From Candidatus Hodarchaeaceae archaeon (GTDB lineage: Archaea; Hadarchaeota; Hadarchaeia; Hadarchaeales; Hadarchaeaceae): a stretch of 45,750 nt of DNA. The stretch lies in NCBI GenBank assembly GCA_030018135.1, contig JASEGJ010000008.1, positions 1-45,750 on the forward strand, given 5' to 3'. Position numbers and translations under genes: made by a program. The notes beneath the pieces were generated by a model that was given only the letters and a program-made list of their open reading frames with translations, did not search any database and was not told where the DNA came from. This document shows, one piece after another, positions 9,233 to 19,483 of the stretch. Every line of letters begins with the position of its first letter. The first letter of the stretch is position 1.

Positions 9233-10530
9233 TCAACCAGTTTCACTTGCGCATCGAGCACGGCCGTTGAAGATTTTTCAAGCTCTGCCCTATTTTCTTC
9301 TATTTTATGTCTTATTTCGCCTAACTTTGTTTGCGTCGCGCCGATGTTAGCGCGAACTCGCTCGAGTTCCAACTTTTGCTGCTCAATCGATTTCTCCAGC
9401 TCAGCCTTTCTCCTCAACAGCGGGGACTGCTTATACGCGCTGCTTTTTGATTCCCTTTCGGCCAATAACTGCCGGTACTCCTTTTGGATGCCGAGCAAAG
9501 TTGTTGTTTTGAGGAGCTCGTGGATCCGCTCGAGCTTTTTCCGACGCTCTCGCGCGCTCAGTTCTACCTCGCCGCTTTGAATTAAGTTTTGAATATCAAG
9601 CAGAAGAGCGTTTAACATGGGCAGCCCATCGACTTCGGAAAGGGCCGCTTCAAATGGGTCATCGATATATAGATCTAGCGCCTTAGCGAGATCCCTGTCT
9701 AGAGGATGTTTCCCAATTGATACCAGATTTCTCATCTTTCGAAAGGGGCGAGAGATGCCTGAGGTGATCGAAATAAATGCGTTTCGTAGATGGTTCATCC
9801 CCTCTTCGAGCTCCAAGAGTTCTCGTTGCAGGCTTTCCAGTTGCTTGAAGTCATCGCATTTCATCAGGCGTTCTAGCTCCGTAGATCCCTCCATCAGGGT
9901 TTGGCTGAGCACACCCTCCCTCCTCTCAAGTAGCTCCTCCTCTACACGCAGCCTCTCGACCTCTTTAGCGAACTCCCTTTGTCGCGCTATTAGTGAGGCG
10001 ATACGGTCTAGCTCCCGGAGTTGTGCACCCTTCTCATTTAAGAGCTCGCCGAGCCTGATCGTTAGCCCGTGCAACTTGTGGATCGATTGGAAGAGGTTCT
10101 GCATTTGTTTTTCAAAAAGTATCGCCACATGGCGACCGTGGGCGGCGCTGGTTTCTGCCACAAGACTTACCGCCCGGGCCGCAGAATCATTAAAATCCAA
10201 CAAGCTTTGCCAAGTTAAATCTCGCGGTCTATTGACCCCATCCATCGCACGAATTATCTTCTCGGTCAGAAGACGTCGGGCTTCATTCCCCATCTTGTAT
10301 AATTTTGGATGTACATCCTCGGTTAGCTCGGCCTCGGAGATGATTTGAGTTGCTATTTTAACGCCTTCACATGCGATGATGATCTCGTCCACTTTCGGTT
10401 TTAAGATTTCTACTGCTTCAGCAGACCGGTCCTCCTTTAGGTGTTTTATTTGTTCATCAAGCAAATCGAGCGTAAGTTCCTTAATTTGAGGCGCTGCGGG
10501 CTTTTTGCCGAATATTTTGCGGAAAAACAT
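9229..10530 (-). CDS. Long coiled-coil protein of unknown function
   Basis: ORF 9229..10581; likely start [12 protein letters not shown] at 10530; long heptad-like stretches at both ends. Confidence 0.7.
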   Translation of the reverse strand: MFFRKIFGKKPAAPQIKELTLDLLDEQIKHLKEDRSAEAVEILKPKVDEIIIACEGVKIATQIISEAELTEDVHPKLYKMGNEARRLLTEKIIRAMDGVNRPRDLTWQSLLDFNDSAARAVSLVAETSAAHGRHVAILFEKQMQNLFQSIHKLHGLTIRLGELLNEKGAQLRELDRIASLIARQREFAKEVERLRVEEELLERREGVLSQTLMEGSTELERLMKCDDFKQLESLQRELLELEEGMNHLRNAFISITSGISRPFRKMRNLVSIGKHPLDRDLAKALDLYIDDPFEAALSEVDGLPMLNALLLDIQNLIQSGEVELSARERRKKLERIHELLKTTTLLGIQKEYRQLLAERESKSSAYKQSPLLRRKAELEKSIEQQKLELERVRANIGATQTKLGEIRHKIEENRAELEKSSTAVLDAQVKLVD

Positions 10531-10754
10531 CAAACTCGCCAAACGATACCTAGCTGAACCACTGTTTAAAAAGTTCGGCATCGAACGTTCGCCAGCAACT
10601 GGTGGTTATACTTAAAGGATAATCCAAATTCAAGATCCTTATCCTTGTCATTTCCGCCTCTAACTACGCCGGACAAAACGCTTCTAAATTTGAGCGAGTG
10701 AACCTTTAATAGCACTTGCGGCGATGTTATCACATCAAGAAAGGAGTTGAAGGA

Positions 10755-10988
10755 GTGTATAGACCAAGAGGATTCAGACCGAGAGGTGAACGAGGGCCGC
10801 CTGCTCCGGTTAAAGTGGGCGACACACCCACCGTGAAGATAGAGGGACGAGGAAAGGGTGGCGACGGGATCGCCCGCGTGGAGGGGTTCGTGGTCTTCGT
10901 GCCCGGCACAAACGTCGGGGATGAGGTAAGGGTCCGGATAACCGCCGTACAGCGAAGATTTGCCACAGCTGAAGTTGTCAAAGAGTGA
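10755..10988 (+). CDS. Small TRAM-domain protein
   Basis: [60 protein letters not shown] start. Confidence 0.9.
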   Translation: MYRPRGFRPRGERGPPAPVKVGDTPTVKIEGRGKGGDGIARVEGFVVFVPGTNVGDEVRVRITAVQRRFATAEVVKE

Positions 10989-11091
10989 GCCCTCTTTTAC
11001 TTTGAGCTCTGGCCTTCTCGCTTGAAATAGCGACAGCTTCAGATTTTCACCGCGGATGCCAAACACCTACGCTCGTAGATTTGTGCATTAA

Positions 11092-12114
<1,023 letters not shown>

Positions 12115-12132
12115 ATTGGTCAAACGAACGCC

Positions 12133-12822
12133 ATGAACAAGGTGACGGGGCCCATGTCGCTGATCAAAAAAGGGGCTGAGGCCAATCTCTACCTCGAGGA
12201 CTTCTCAAGGGCGCTCCACCCCGCCGGCGCCGGCCGAGTCATCATCAAACATCGCATAAGCAAGCGCTACCGAGTACCACAACTCGACCTGCAGCTTCGG
12301 GAGAGCCGCACAGCCCTCGAGGCGAAATTATTCGCGGATGCCAAGGCCGCGGGGGTGCCGACGCCGGCTGTGTACGAGATCGACCGCGCCGCCACGCGAC
12401 TCATCATGGAATACATCGAAGGGAAGCAAGTAAAACTCATATTGGATGGGCTCGAGCCGGGCGAGAGGCGCAAGCTTTGCAGACTCATCGGTAGGCAGGT
12501 CGCCCGTCTGCACGCGGCGGGAATTGTGCACGGCGACCTGACGACATCCAACATGATCCTGACTAGTGAGGGAAAGGTCTTCTTCGTCGATTTTGGGCTC
12601 GGCGAGTACGACTCCTCGCTCGAAGCTCGGGGCGTGGACCTCCACCTGCTCGGGCGCGCCCTCCAGAGCGTTCACTTCCGCATCGCCGATGGGGCCTACC
12701 GCGCCGTTCTCTCCGGTTATAGGCGTGAATTCGGAAAGGGGGCCGACGAAGTCGTAGAACGCGCCAAGGAGATCGAGCTTCGCGGGAGGTATGTGGCTAA
12801 GGAGGAAAGAGTATGGCATTGA
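12133..12822 (+). CDS. bud32: Bud32 kinase (KEOPS)
   Basis: KKGAEANLYLEDF...RLIMEYIEGKQVKLIL...GIVHGDLTTSNMIL...VFFVDFGLGEYDSSLEARGVDLHLL. Confidence 0.96.
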   Translation: MNKVTGPMSLIKKGAEANLYLEDFSRALHPAGAGRVIIKHRISKRYRVPQLDLQLRESRTALEAKLFADAKAAGVPTPAVYEIDRAATRLIMEYIEGKQVKLILDGLEPGERRKLCRLIGRQVARLHAAGIVHGDLTTSNMILTSEGKVFFVDFGLGEYDSSLEARGVDLHLLGRALQSVHFRIADGAYRAVLSGYRREFGKGADEVVERAKEIELRGRYVAKEERVWH

Positions 12823-13391
12823 TCTTCGCCACCGGCAATCGCCACAAGTTCAAGGAAGCGAGCGAACTGGCATCGAAGTACGGCTTGGAGCTGGAGATGC
12901 GCGATGTGAATTACGAGGAGATCCAAGCGGATGAGTTGGAGGAAATCGCGCGCCACGGCGCCGAGAAAGCCTGCGCCCTGCTCGGCAGGCCTTGCTTCGT
13001 CGAAGACGCTGGGCTATTCGTCAGGGCGCTCAGCGACTTTCCTGGGCCCTACTCCTCGTATGTGTTCAGGACCATAGGCAACGAGGGCTTGCTGAAGTTG
13101 ATGGTGGGCGTGAGCGATAGGCGGGCTGAGTTCAGGTCGGTGGTGGCCTACTGCGAGCCAAGTTCGGGGCCCATGAGCTTCGAGGGGAAGGTCCAAGGGA
13201 GCGTAGCACTCGAGGCTCGGGGGTCGCGCGGCTTTGGGTTTGACCCCATCTTCACCCCGCGAGGGGCCAGCGGCCGAACCTTCGCGGAGATGGCGATAGA
13301 TGAAAAAAACAAATTTTCCCATCGAGCCAAGTCAATCGAGGGTCTTCTTAAATGGTACCTGAGGAAATCTGGAGGTCGTCTTGAAAAATAG
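12813..13391 (+). CDS. rdgB: XTP/dITP (non-canonical purine NTP) pyrophosphatase
   Basis: LIFATGNRHKFKEASELA...FVEDAGLFVRALSDFPGPYSSYV...GFGFDPIFTPRG...FSHRAKSIEGLLKWY. Confidence 0.95.
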   Translation: MALIFATGNRHKFKEASELASKYGLELEMRDVNYEEIQADELEEIARHGAEKACALLGRPCFVEDAGLFVRALSDFPGPYSSYVFRTIGNEGLLKLMVGVSDRRAEFRSVVAYCEPSSGPMSFEGKVQGSVALEARGSRGFGFDPIFTPRGASGRTFAEMAIDEKNKFSHRAKSIEGLLKWYLRKSGGRLEK

Positions 13392-13517
13392 CCCACACCC
13401 ACCGCAACCATATCAACATGACTAACAATATCACTATCACAACTATCATCCGACGTGGTGCAACCGTAAGGTTTCTTAAGTGGTACGCCAAAATGAAAAA
13501 GGCTTGATGGTGGGAAA

Positions 13518-13934
13518 ATGGAAAAAATCAAAAATGTAAAACGTGGAGCATCCGGCGGTATGCTGACGGGAGAGGTCGAGGAGCTGGTGGTGAAGCTCGC
13601 CAAGAAGGGCCACCCAGCGAGCAAGATTGGCATCATCCTGCGCGACCAATACGGCGTGCCGAGCGTCAAACGGACGACGGGTAAAAGTATGATACAAATC
13701 CTAAGGAAGCACGGCTTAAAGCCAGAACTGCCCGAGGACTTGATGAACGTGATAAAAAAAGCAGTTGAGCTGCACAGACATCTCGCACAAAATCGGAAGG
13801 ATACTGCCTCCAAACACGCCCTCGAGTTGATTGAGGGAAGGATCAATAAACTCGCTAAATACTATATCCGTACTGGCGTGTTGCCTGTGGATTGGCGTTA
13901 CGATCCCGAGAAAGCGGCCCTCTTGGTTCGCTGA
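13518..13934 (+). CDS. rps15: 30S ribosomal protein S15 (S13e-like)
   Basis: [32 protein letters not shown]...[63 protein letters not shown]. Confidence 0.96.
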   Translation: MEKIKNVKRGASGGMLTGEVEELVVKLAKKGHPASKIGIILRDQYGVPSVKRTTGKSMIQILRKHGLKPELPEDLMNVIKKAVELHRHLAQNRKDTASKHALELIEGRINKLAKYYIRTGVLPVDWRYDPEKAALLVR

Positions 13935-13946
13935 GCGGGTGCTAGT

Positions 13947-15356
13947 TTGGGGTCCGCTGAGATAAGAAGATTTCAACGCAGGGCCGATGATGTCGCGGAA
14001 TTCCTTAAAGCCCACCTTGTCGGCGAGAGCCGCGTCAGGATAATCGCTCACATCGATGCCGACGGGATAGCGGCGGCGGGCATTTTGGCAAGGTGTCTGT
14101 ATGCCTACAATACTCCGTTCCACATCATGTTTACGCGTCCGCTCAAGCCAGCGGAAATAATGGAACTCAGCAAGGAGGACTACGATCTTTTTATATTCGT
14201 CGATCAAGGCAGCGGTCAAATTGCCGCCATCCATAAGTTTTTGCTCAGCAAGGAATGCGATGTACTGATTTTGGACCATCATCCGAGCGATTTTCCGGAA
14301 CACAAAAATCTCGCGTATCTCAATCCGCACGCCTGCGGGCTAAACGGTGCCAAAGACGTGAGCGCGGCGGGCGCTGCCTATTCGGTCGTTGAACATGTTG
14401 ATAAAAACTTTAAACCGCTTGTTGGGCTGGCGATCGTGGGTGCCGTCGGCGATCGTCAAGAGTTCTTTTCTGGCTTTACCGGCGTGAACGAGGTACTCGT
14501 CAAGCGAGCTATAGATCTTGGCCTTATCCGCGTCAGCACTGGTCTAAAGCTGATAGGTCGCAGCTTCTCCCAGATCGCTGAATGCCTGAGGCTGTCCATC
14601 AGGCCATATTTGCCAAGCATCTCGAGCGATCCAACCGCATGCTACGCCTTGGTCGAGTCACTTGATATCTCACCAAAAAGTACTATTGATGAACTTGGTC
14701 AGGAGATGGAAGGGAAGCTCGGAGACGCACTTCTAGCCAGAGTTGGCCAAGTTGCGGCAGATGAAAACTTCCGGTATACCCTTTTGGGAACCGTGTATAC
14801 CTTGACGAAAGGGGCGACCGGTCCGCGCGATGTGCGAGATCAGGTAGCAATGCTCGATGCATGTGGCAAATTTAACAAAGCAGAACTCGGATTTGCAGTA
14901 ACCGTGGGCGATCAAGTTGTGCTGACGGAGGCGCTCGCATTACTTCGCATCTATCAGGAGCACATGGTCGGGGTGCTAAGATGGCTCACAGCAAATATAG
15001 ATACATTTAGGATCACACCCCACATGCGCTGCATTTACGCGGAGGATGCGATCGAGCCCACTATGATAGGGGAAGCACTTTCCCTAGCGATGGAATCTGG
15101 AATAATCGCGACGGATCGCCCTGTGATCGGACTTGTAGATGCTGGCGCTGAGGAACTCAAGGTTTCCGCCAGGGCGACGCCCGGCTTGGCGATGAGAGGC
15201 GCGAATGTGGGGCTGGCACTCGCGAGGGCAGCCGAGGCGGTTGGCGGCGAGGGAGGAGGACATGATGTCTCAGCGGCGGCGCGAATACCGCGAAGGCGGA
15301 TGGATGAATTCACGGTGGTGCTTGACCGGGCCCTCGCAGGAAATCATGGAGCATGA
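13947..15356 (+). CDS. DHH-family RecJ-like phosphoesterase
   Basis: IIAHIDADGIAAAGILARCL, FIFVDQGSG, VLILDHHPSDFPEH, C-terminal GGEGGGHDVSAAARIP (DHHA1). Confidence 0.92.
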   Translation: MGSAEIRRFQRRADDVAEFLKAHLVGESRVRIIAHIDADGIAAAGILARCLYAYNTPFHIMFTRPLKPAEIMELSKEDYDLFIFVDQGSGQIAAIHKFLLSKECDVLILDHHPSDFPEHKNLAYLNPHACGLNGAKDVSAAGAAYSVVEHVDKNFKPLVGLAIVGAVGDRQEFFSGFTGVNEVLVKRAIDLGLIRVSTGLKLIGRSFSQIAECLRLSIRPYLPSISSDPTACYALVESLDISPKSTIDELGQEMEGKLGDALLARVGQVAADENFRYTLLGTVYTLTKGATGPRDVRDQVAMLDACGKFNKAELGFAVTVGDQVVLTEALALLRIYQEHMVGVLRWLTANIDTFRITPHMRCIYAEDAIEPTMIGEALSLAMESGIIATDRPVIGLVDAGAEELKVSARATPGLAMRGANVGLALARAAEAVGGEGGGHDVSAAARIPRRRMDEFTVVLDRALAGNHGA

Positions 15357-15468
15357 CCGATGGACGAAACAAAAATTCAGGTTAGTTTAAGGCTTCGCGC
15401 GCAATCGGGCTCCTCGGCCCTAGCCACGTTTATTAGATAGCTTTTGATAAAATTGTTTAAGGGATACC

Positions 15469-15891
15469 GTGACATTTGAACAGAGTGACCTCCAGAGGTT
15501 GATTGAGGAGATAATTGAACTTTACCAACGTTACTGTAGCGACCCAAGCGCGATTGACGTTATTTGCTCGGAGCTAAGGACACTTTACCAGAAAATACCA
15601 ATTTATCCGGGAATCATTGTAGATTGTTTACCAAAAATTGTGCAGCCCCTCAGACCTGAGGAACTAAAGGAAGGGAACGAAATTTCAGTTCTACTGAAGA
15701 ACAATCAGATATTTGTTGGAAAGGTCGCGGCAGTTGCCTCAGACAAAATAACGTTAGTCGACTGCAAACAGTTTGAGCGACCGAGGTCATTAGGGGAAGT
15801 TAGCCTCCCCATGCGCGATGTACATGGGATCAAGCTACTCATGCGCGGTATACTTCAAAAGGAGTGGCCAAGTCTGGACTTTGGAGAATGA
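15469..15891 (+). CDS. Uncharacterised protein: helical N-terminus plus putative Sm/LSm-like C-terminal domain
   Basis: EGNEISVLLKNNQIFVGKVAAVASDKITLVDCKQFERPRSLGEVSLPMRDVHGIKLL resembles an Sm fold; GTG start. Confidence 0.6.
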   Translation: MTFEQSDLQRLIEEIIELYQRYCSDPSAIDVICSELRTLYQKIPIYPGIIVDCLPKIVQPLRPEELKEGNEISVLLKNNQIFVGKVAAVASDKITLVDCKQFERPRSLGEVSLPMRDVHGIKLLMRGILQKEWPSLDFGE

Positions 15892-17165
15892 TGTGCCGAG
15901 GTGCCGAAGTGCCGGAGCTAAAACTTAAGCGAGGCGATGTGGTCAGGCTTGAAGGGATGCTGAGCCTCCGAGTCAAGGAGGGCAATGTATCCATAAGCGG
16001 GGGCCTGCACGGAAAGGATAGCAAAATCGTGGTACCCCGAGCCAAATCATTGCCGTTGGAGGCAGAGACCGATGCGGTGGTGGAATACGCACTCGGGGCC
16101 GGTGGGAGCCTTGAGCAGCTACCAGAACGGACGATCCCCCATGAATGGGATGTTTTTATCGAGGATGTTATTCAAGCGAAACCCCTCATCATAATGGTGA
16201 TGGGGGATGTCGATGTCGGCAAGACTTTCTTCACAACTTACGTGGCAAATAAGTTGCTGAGGCAAGGCATAAGGGTCGCGGCCGTTGATAGCGATATCGG
16301 CCAAGCCGACATTGGTCCGCCGAGCACGATGGGTTTGGGGATTTTCGAGCGGCCCGTTGGTCTGCTGTACGAGATACCCGCGCGGGCGATTTACTTCATC
16401 GGTTCGATGTCCCCCTCCGGACATATGTTGGAGTTCATCGTTGGAATGAAGAAAATGGCCGAGCGCGGCTTAAAGGAGGCCGACATGACGATCGTAAACA
16501 CGCCGGGCTGGATTTCCGGCGGGCCAGCCCGTGCACTTCAACTCCACGCGATGGAGTCGCTCGACCCTGATATCGTGGTAGCTCTTCAGCAGGATAAAGA
16601 ATTAGAGCACTTGTTAGTTTGTGCTCCGCCGGCGAAGGTTAGAAGGGTACCTGCATCGAAAAAAGTGCGGCCGAGATCTCGTGAGGAACGGGCATTCTTA
16701 CGCGAGCTGCTCTTGGCGAGGTACTTCGAGGGCGCTGGCAGGGTCAAGCTAGATTTGCGCAGGGTCAGGCTGGAGCGCTGCTACTATCGCACGGGTCAGT
16801 TGCTAGATCCAAGGACATTGGGTGTGCATGCATCAATCGTCCATGCCGAAAAGCTACCCGAAGCGCTACTCGTGGTAGTTGAAGGCGCGTTAGATAGGGA
16901 GGCGATGCACAGGCTCGAAGCGAACTTTGGGCAGGTGAAGACAATCTCGAGGGGTAGCGAGAAGAATCTTCTGGTCGGCTTAGTGGATGGCTCAAATGAA
17001 CTGCTCGGCATAGGGATAATCGAAGAGATAAACTACGCGCGAGAGAAGATGATCGTGATCACGCCCGTGAAGGACGGAGATAAAATCGCGGCGGTCCAAT
17101 TTGGATCGATGAAGATAAAGCCAAGTGGCAAAGAGGTGGGGGCGGTGAGGCCCGGGACCTTCTAG
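15888..17165 (+). CDS. Polynucleotide 5'-hydroxyl kinase, Clp1/Grc3 family
   Basis: P-loop IIMVMGDVDVGKTFFTTYVANKLL, VAAVDSDIGQADIGPPSTMGLG, VNTPGWISG; ATG overlaps the preceding stop. Confidence 0.9.
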   Translation: MMCRGAEVPELKLKRGDVVRLEGMLSLRVKEGNVSISGGLHGKDSKIVVPRAKSLPLEAETDAVVEYALGAGGSLEQLPERTIPHEWDVFIEDVIQAKPLIIMVMGDVDVGKTFFTTYVANKLLRQGIRVAAVDSDIGQADIGPPSTMGLGIFERPVGLLYEIPARAIYFIGSMSPSGHMLEFIVGMKKMAERGLKEADMTIVNTPGWISGGPARALQLHAMESLDPDIVVALQQDKELEHLLVCAPPAKVRRVPASKKVRPRSREERAFLRELLLARYFEGAGRVKLDLRRVRLERCYYRTGQLLDPRTLGVHASIVHAEKLPEALLVVVEGALDREAMHRLEANFGQVKTISRGSEKNLLVGLVDGSNELLGIGIIEEINYAREKMIVITPVKDGDKIAAVQFGSMKIKPSGKEVGAVRPGTF

Positions 17166-17173
17166 GTGTTTTC

Positions 17174-17407
17174 ATGGAGATGCGAGCTAAGGTCGTCTGC
17201 GAGTACGAAAACAATCCCATATCCCGCGCAATCGCTGAAGCGCTGAAGCCGGACAACATTCAAGCCCCGAAGGGCATAAAAACAGCGACTGCGGCGCGCG
17301 GCGGACGGGTCGTTACAACCCTTGAGATGGATGGCAAAATTGAAACACTCCTAGCAACGCTCGATGATTTACTTTCCTGCACCTCCACCGCCGAGAGCGT
17401 CCTTTGA
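17174..17407 (+). CDS. pcc1: KEOPS subunit Pcc1-like
   Basis: ISRAIAEALKPDNIQAPKGIKTATAARGGRVVTTLEMDGKIETLLATLDDLLSCTSTAESVL. Confidence 0.85.
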   Translation: MEMRAKVVCEYENNPISRAIAEALKPDNIQAPKGIKTATAARGGRVVTTLEMDGKIETLLATLDDLLSCTSTAESVL

Positions 17408-18688
17408 TCATTTTGGACCTATTTTTTCGATGCCCATATAGGGCGCCAATACTTCCGGAACTGAGATCGAGCCGTCCTTCTGCTGGTAGTTCTCGAGAAT
17501 TGCTATTAATACCCTCTCCGTCGCCACCAGCGTGCTATTTAATGTGTGAACAAATTTCGCCGGTTCTCCTGGTCTATCCCTGTACCTTATGTTTGATCTC
17601 ACAGCCTGATAGGAAGTGCAATTACTACACGATGCCACTTCGCGATACTTCCCTTGTCCCGGTAGCCATACCTCCAAATCGTATTTTTTGGCCGCCACCG
17701 TCCCCAAGTCACCACTGCAGACATTCACCACCCTATAAGGCAACTCCATCTTTTGAAAAATTTCCTCCGCATTTGCAATCAATCCCTCATGCTCGTCCCA
17801 AGAATTCTCCGGCTTACAGAAGGTAAATTGTTCAATTTTCTCAAACTGGTGGACTCTGAAAATCCCTTTGGTGTCCCTGCCGTGCGTCCCGGCCTCCTTT
17901 CTAAAACATGGGCTCACGCCGCTGTACCTTAGGGGTAGATCTTTTCCATCTAATGTTTCATCCATATGTAGCGCCAACAGCGCATGTTCTGATGTGGCAA
18001 GTAGGTACAAATCCTCGTTCTCAACCTTGTATATGGTATCCTCGAAATCGGATAGTGCGACTGCGCCTTCAAGGGGTTTCCTCTTCAGCATGTAGGGCGG
18101 CTGAAACAGGGCAAATCCCTTCCCCGCAATAAAATCCAGCGCAAATTTTACGATGGCATAGTTCAGTTGGACCAATTCACCCTTCAGGTAGTAAAACCTC
18201 GCGCCGGCCACTTTGGCGGCTCGCTCAAGGTCGATCAGGCCAAGGTTCAACGCGAGATCGATGTGATCCTTTGGCACGAAATCAAATTCTGGTATTTTCC
18301 CCCACCTTCTTACCTCGACGTTATCGTTTTCATCTTTACCCGCGGGCACTGACTCATGCATGAGGTTTGGCAGGCGGAGGAGTATGTAGTCTACCTTTTC
18401 TTTGAACTCCAGCGCTGCCCGTTCCGTCTGCTTTATTTTCGACGGGATCGCCTTCGCTTCTTTAAGCTTCTCGGTTGCATCTCTGCCCTCTTTTTTAAGT
18501 CTCGCTATCTCTTCGGTGATCCTGTTTTGCCTCTCCCTCAGCTTATTTGCTTCGAGGGTAAATTTTCTCCAATTCCTATCGTATTCCAACAAATCGTCGA
18601 CCCATTTTACCTTTGCCAAATCCCCGCGCTTGACCAAGTCATCTTTCACCGCGAGTGGATTTTTGCGCACAAATTTTATATCGAGCAT
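17408..18688 (-). CDS. serS: Seryl-tRNA synthetase
   Basis: MLDIKFVRKNPLAVKDDLVKRGD coiled-coil arm; class II motifs SGVSPCFRKEAGTHGRDTKGIFRVHQFEKIEQF and HTLNSTLVATERVLIAILENYQ. Confidence 0.97.
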   Translation of the reverse strand: MLDIKFVRKNPLAVKDDLVKRGDLAKVKWVDDLLEYDRNWRKFTLEANKLRERQNRITEEIARLKKEGRDATEKLKEAKAIPSKIKQTERAALEFKEKVDYILLRLPNLMHESVPAGKDENDNVEVRRWGKIPEFDFVPKDHIDLALNLGLIDLERAAKVAGARFYYLKGELVQLNYAIVKFALDFIAGKGFALFQPPYMLKRKPLEGAVALSDFEDTIYKVENEDLYLLATSEHALLALHMDETLDGKDLPLRYSGVSPCFRKEAGTHGRDTKGIFRVHQFEKIEQFTFCKPENSWDEHEGLIANAEEIFQKMELPYRVVNVCSGDLGTVAAKKYDLEVWLPGQGKYREVASCSNCTSYQAVRSNIRYRDRPGEPAKFVHTLNSTLVATERVLIAILENYQQKDGSISVPEVLAPYMGIEKIGPK

Positions 18689-18790
18689 AATTGAACCCTC
18701 AGTGTAAGGAGTATATTTATGGCAATCTAAAAATCTTTATGAACTTATCCTTTCGTCCGACCCTCTTTTAACCTAGGTCGAGCAACGAAA

Positions 18791-18822
18791 ATCGCTGGAA
18801 TGATCGCTGGAAGGTATTTAAG
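18791..18822 (+). promoter_or_regulatory. Tandem 10-bp direct repeat (ATCGCTGGAA x2) abutting a TATA-like box upstream of rps3ae
   Basis: ATCGCTGGAA at 18791-18800 and 18803-18812, then TATTTAAG at 18815-18822. Confidence 0.6.
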
Positions 18823-18908
18823 TTCGTCAGCGGAGAGAACACTGAAAGCAATCTTGGGGGATACTCACGGAAGAAGAAAAGAAGCCGGCGCGGCGCGCAG
18901 CTAAGGAC

Positions 18909-19472
18909 ATGTGGCGCGAGAAGGGATGGTATGACGTAGTTGCACCACCCATGTTCGGTGGGGCGAAAATAGGCGAAACGCCGGCTTTGGATGCTCGTCA
19001 GTTGCCGGGGCGAGTGCTTGAGACCACCCTCGGCGATTTGATAGACGACTTCTCCAAGTCACACATCAAGCTTTACTTTCAGGTTGAGGGCATCGAGGGA
19101 AACCGCGCCCTGACGAGGTTCATTGGCCACGATATGGCGCGCGACTACGTGCGAAGTCAGGTCAGGCGGCGCACAACAAAGGTCGAAGGTATTTTCACGG
19201 TGACGACGCAGGATGGCCATAAGCTGCGAGTTGGCTCCATGGTGACATCCCTTCGTCGAATTCAAAGCTCTCAGATCGATGCAATTCGCGCTGGGATGCG
19301 CAAAATTATCGAGAATAGAGCCGCGGAACGCAAATTGGATCAATTTGTACAGGAGGTCGTGCTCGGCAAACTGGCGGCGGACATCTACAAGACAATTAAA
19401 AAGATATGTCCTGTTAAAAGGGTGGAAGTTCGAAAGACAAAAGTACTCAGTGCCCCCATATCCCAACAATAG
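18909..19472 (+). CDS. rps3ae: 30S ribosomal protein S3ae (true start may lie upstream, see findings)
   Basis: WREKGWYDVVAPPMFGGAKIGETPA...RVLETTLGDLIDDFSKSHIKLYFQVEGIEGNRALTRFIGHDMARDYVRS. Confidence 0.95.
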   Translation: MWREKGWYDVVAPPMFGGAKIGETPALDARQLPGRVLETTLGDLIDDFSKSHIKLYFQVEGIEGNRALTRFIGHDMARDYVRSQVRRRTTKVEGIFTVTTQDGHKLRVGSMVTSLRRIQSSQIDAIRAGMRKIIENRAAERKLDQFVQEVVLGKLAADIYKTIKKICPVKRVEVRKTKVLSAPISQQ

Positions 19473-19483
19473 GCTGGTTTTTT

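Noticed and set aside
13392-13517. Possible C/D-box sRNA between rdgB and rps15
   Set aside because: C-box-like ATGATAG on the minus strand but no convincing D box.
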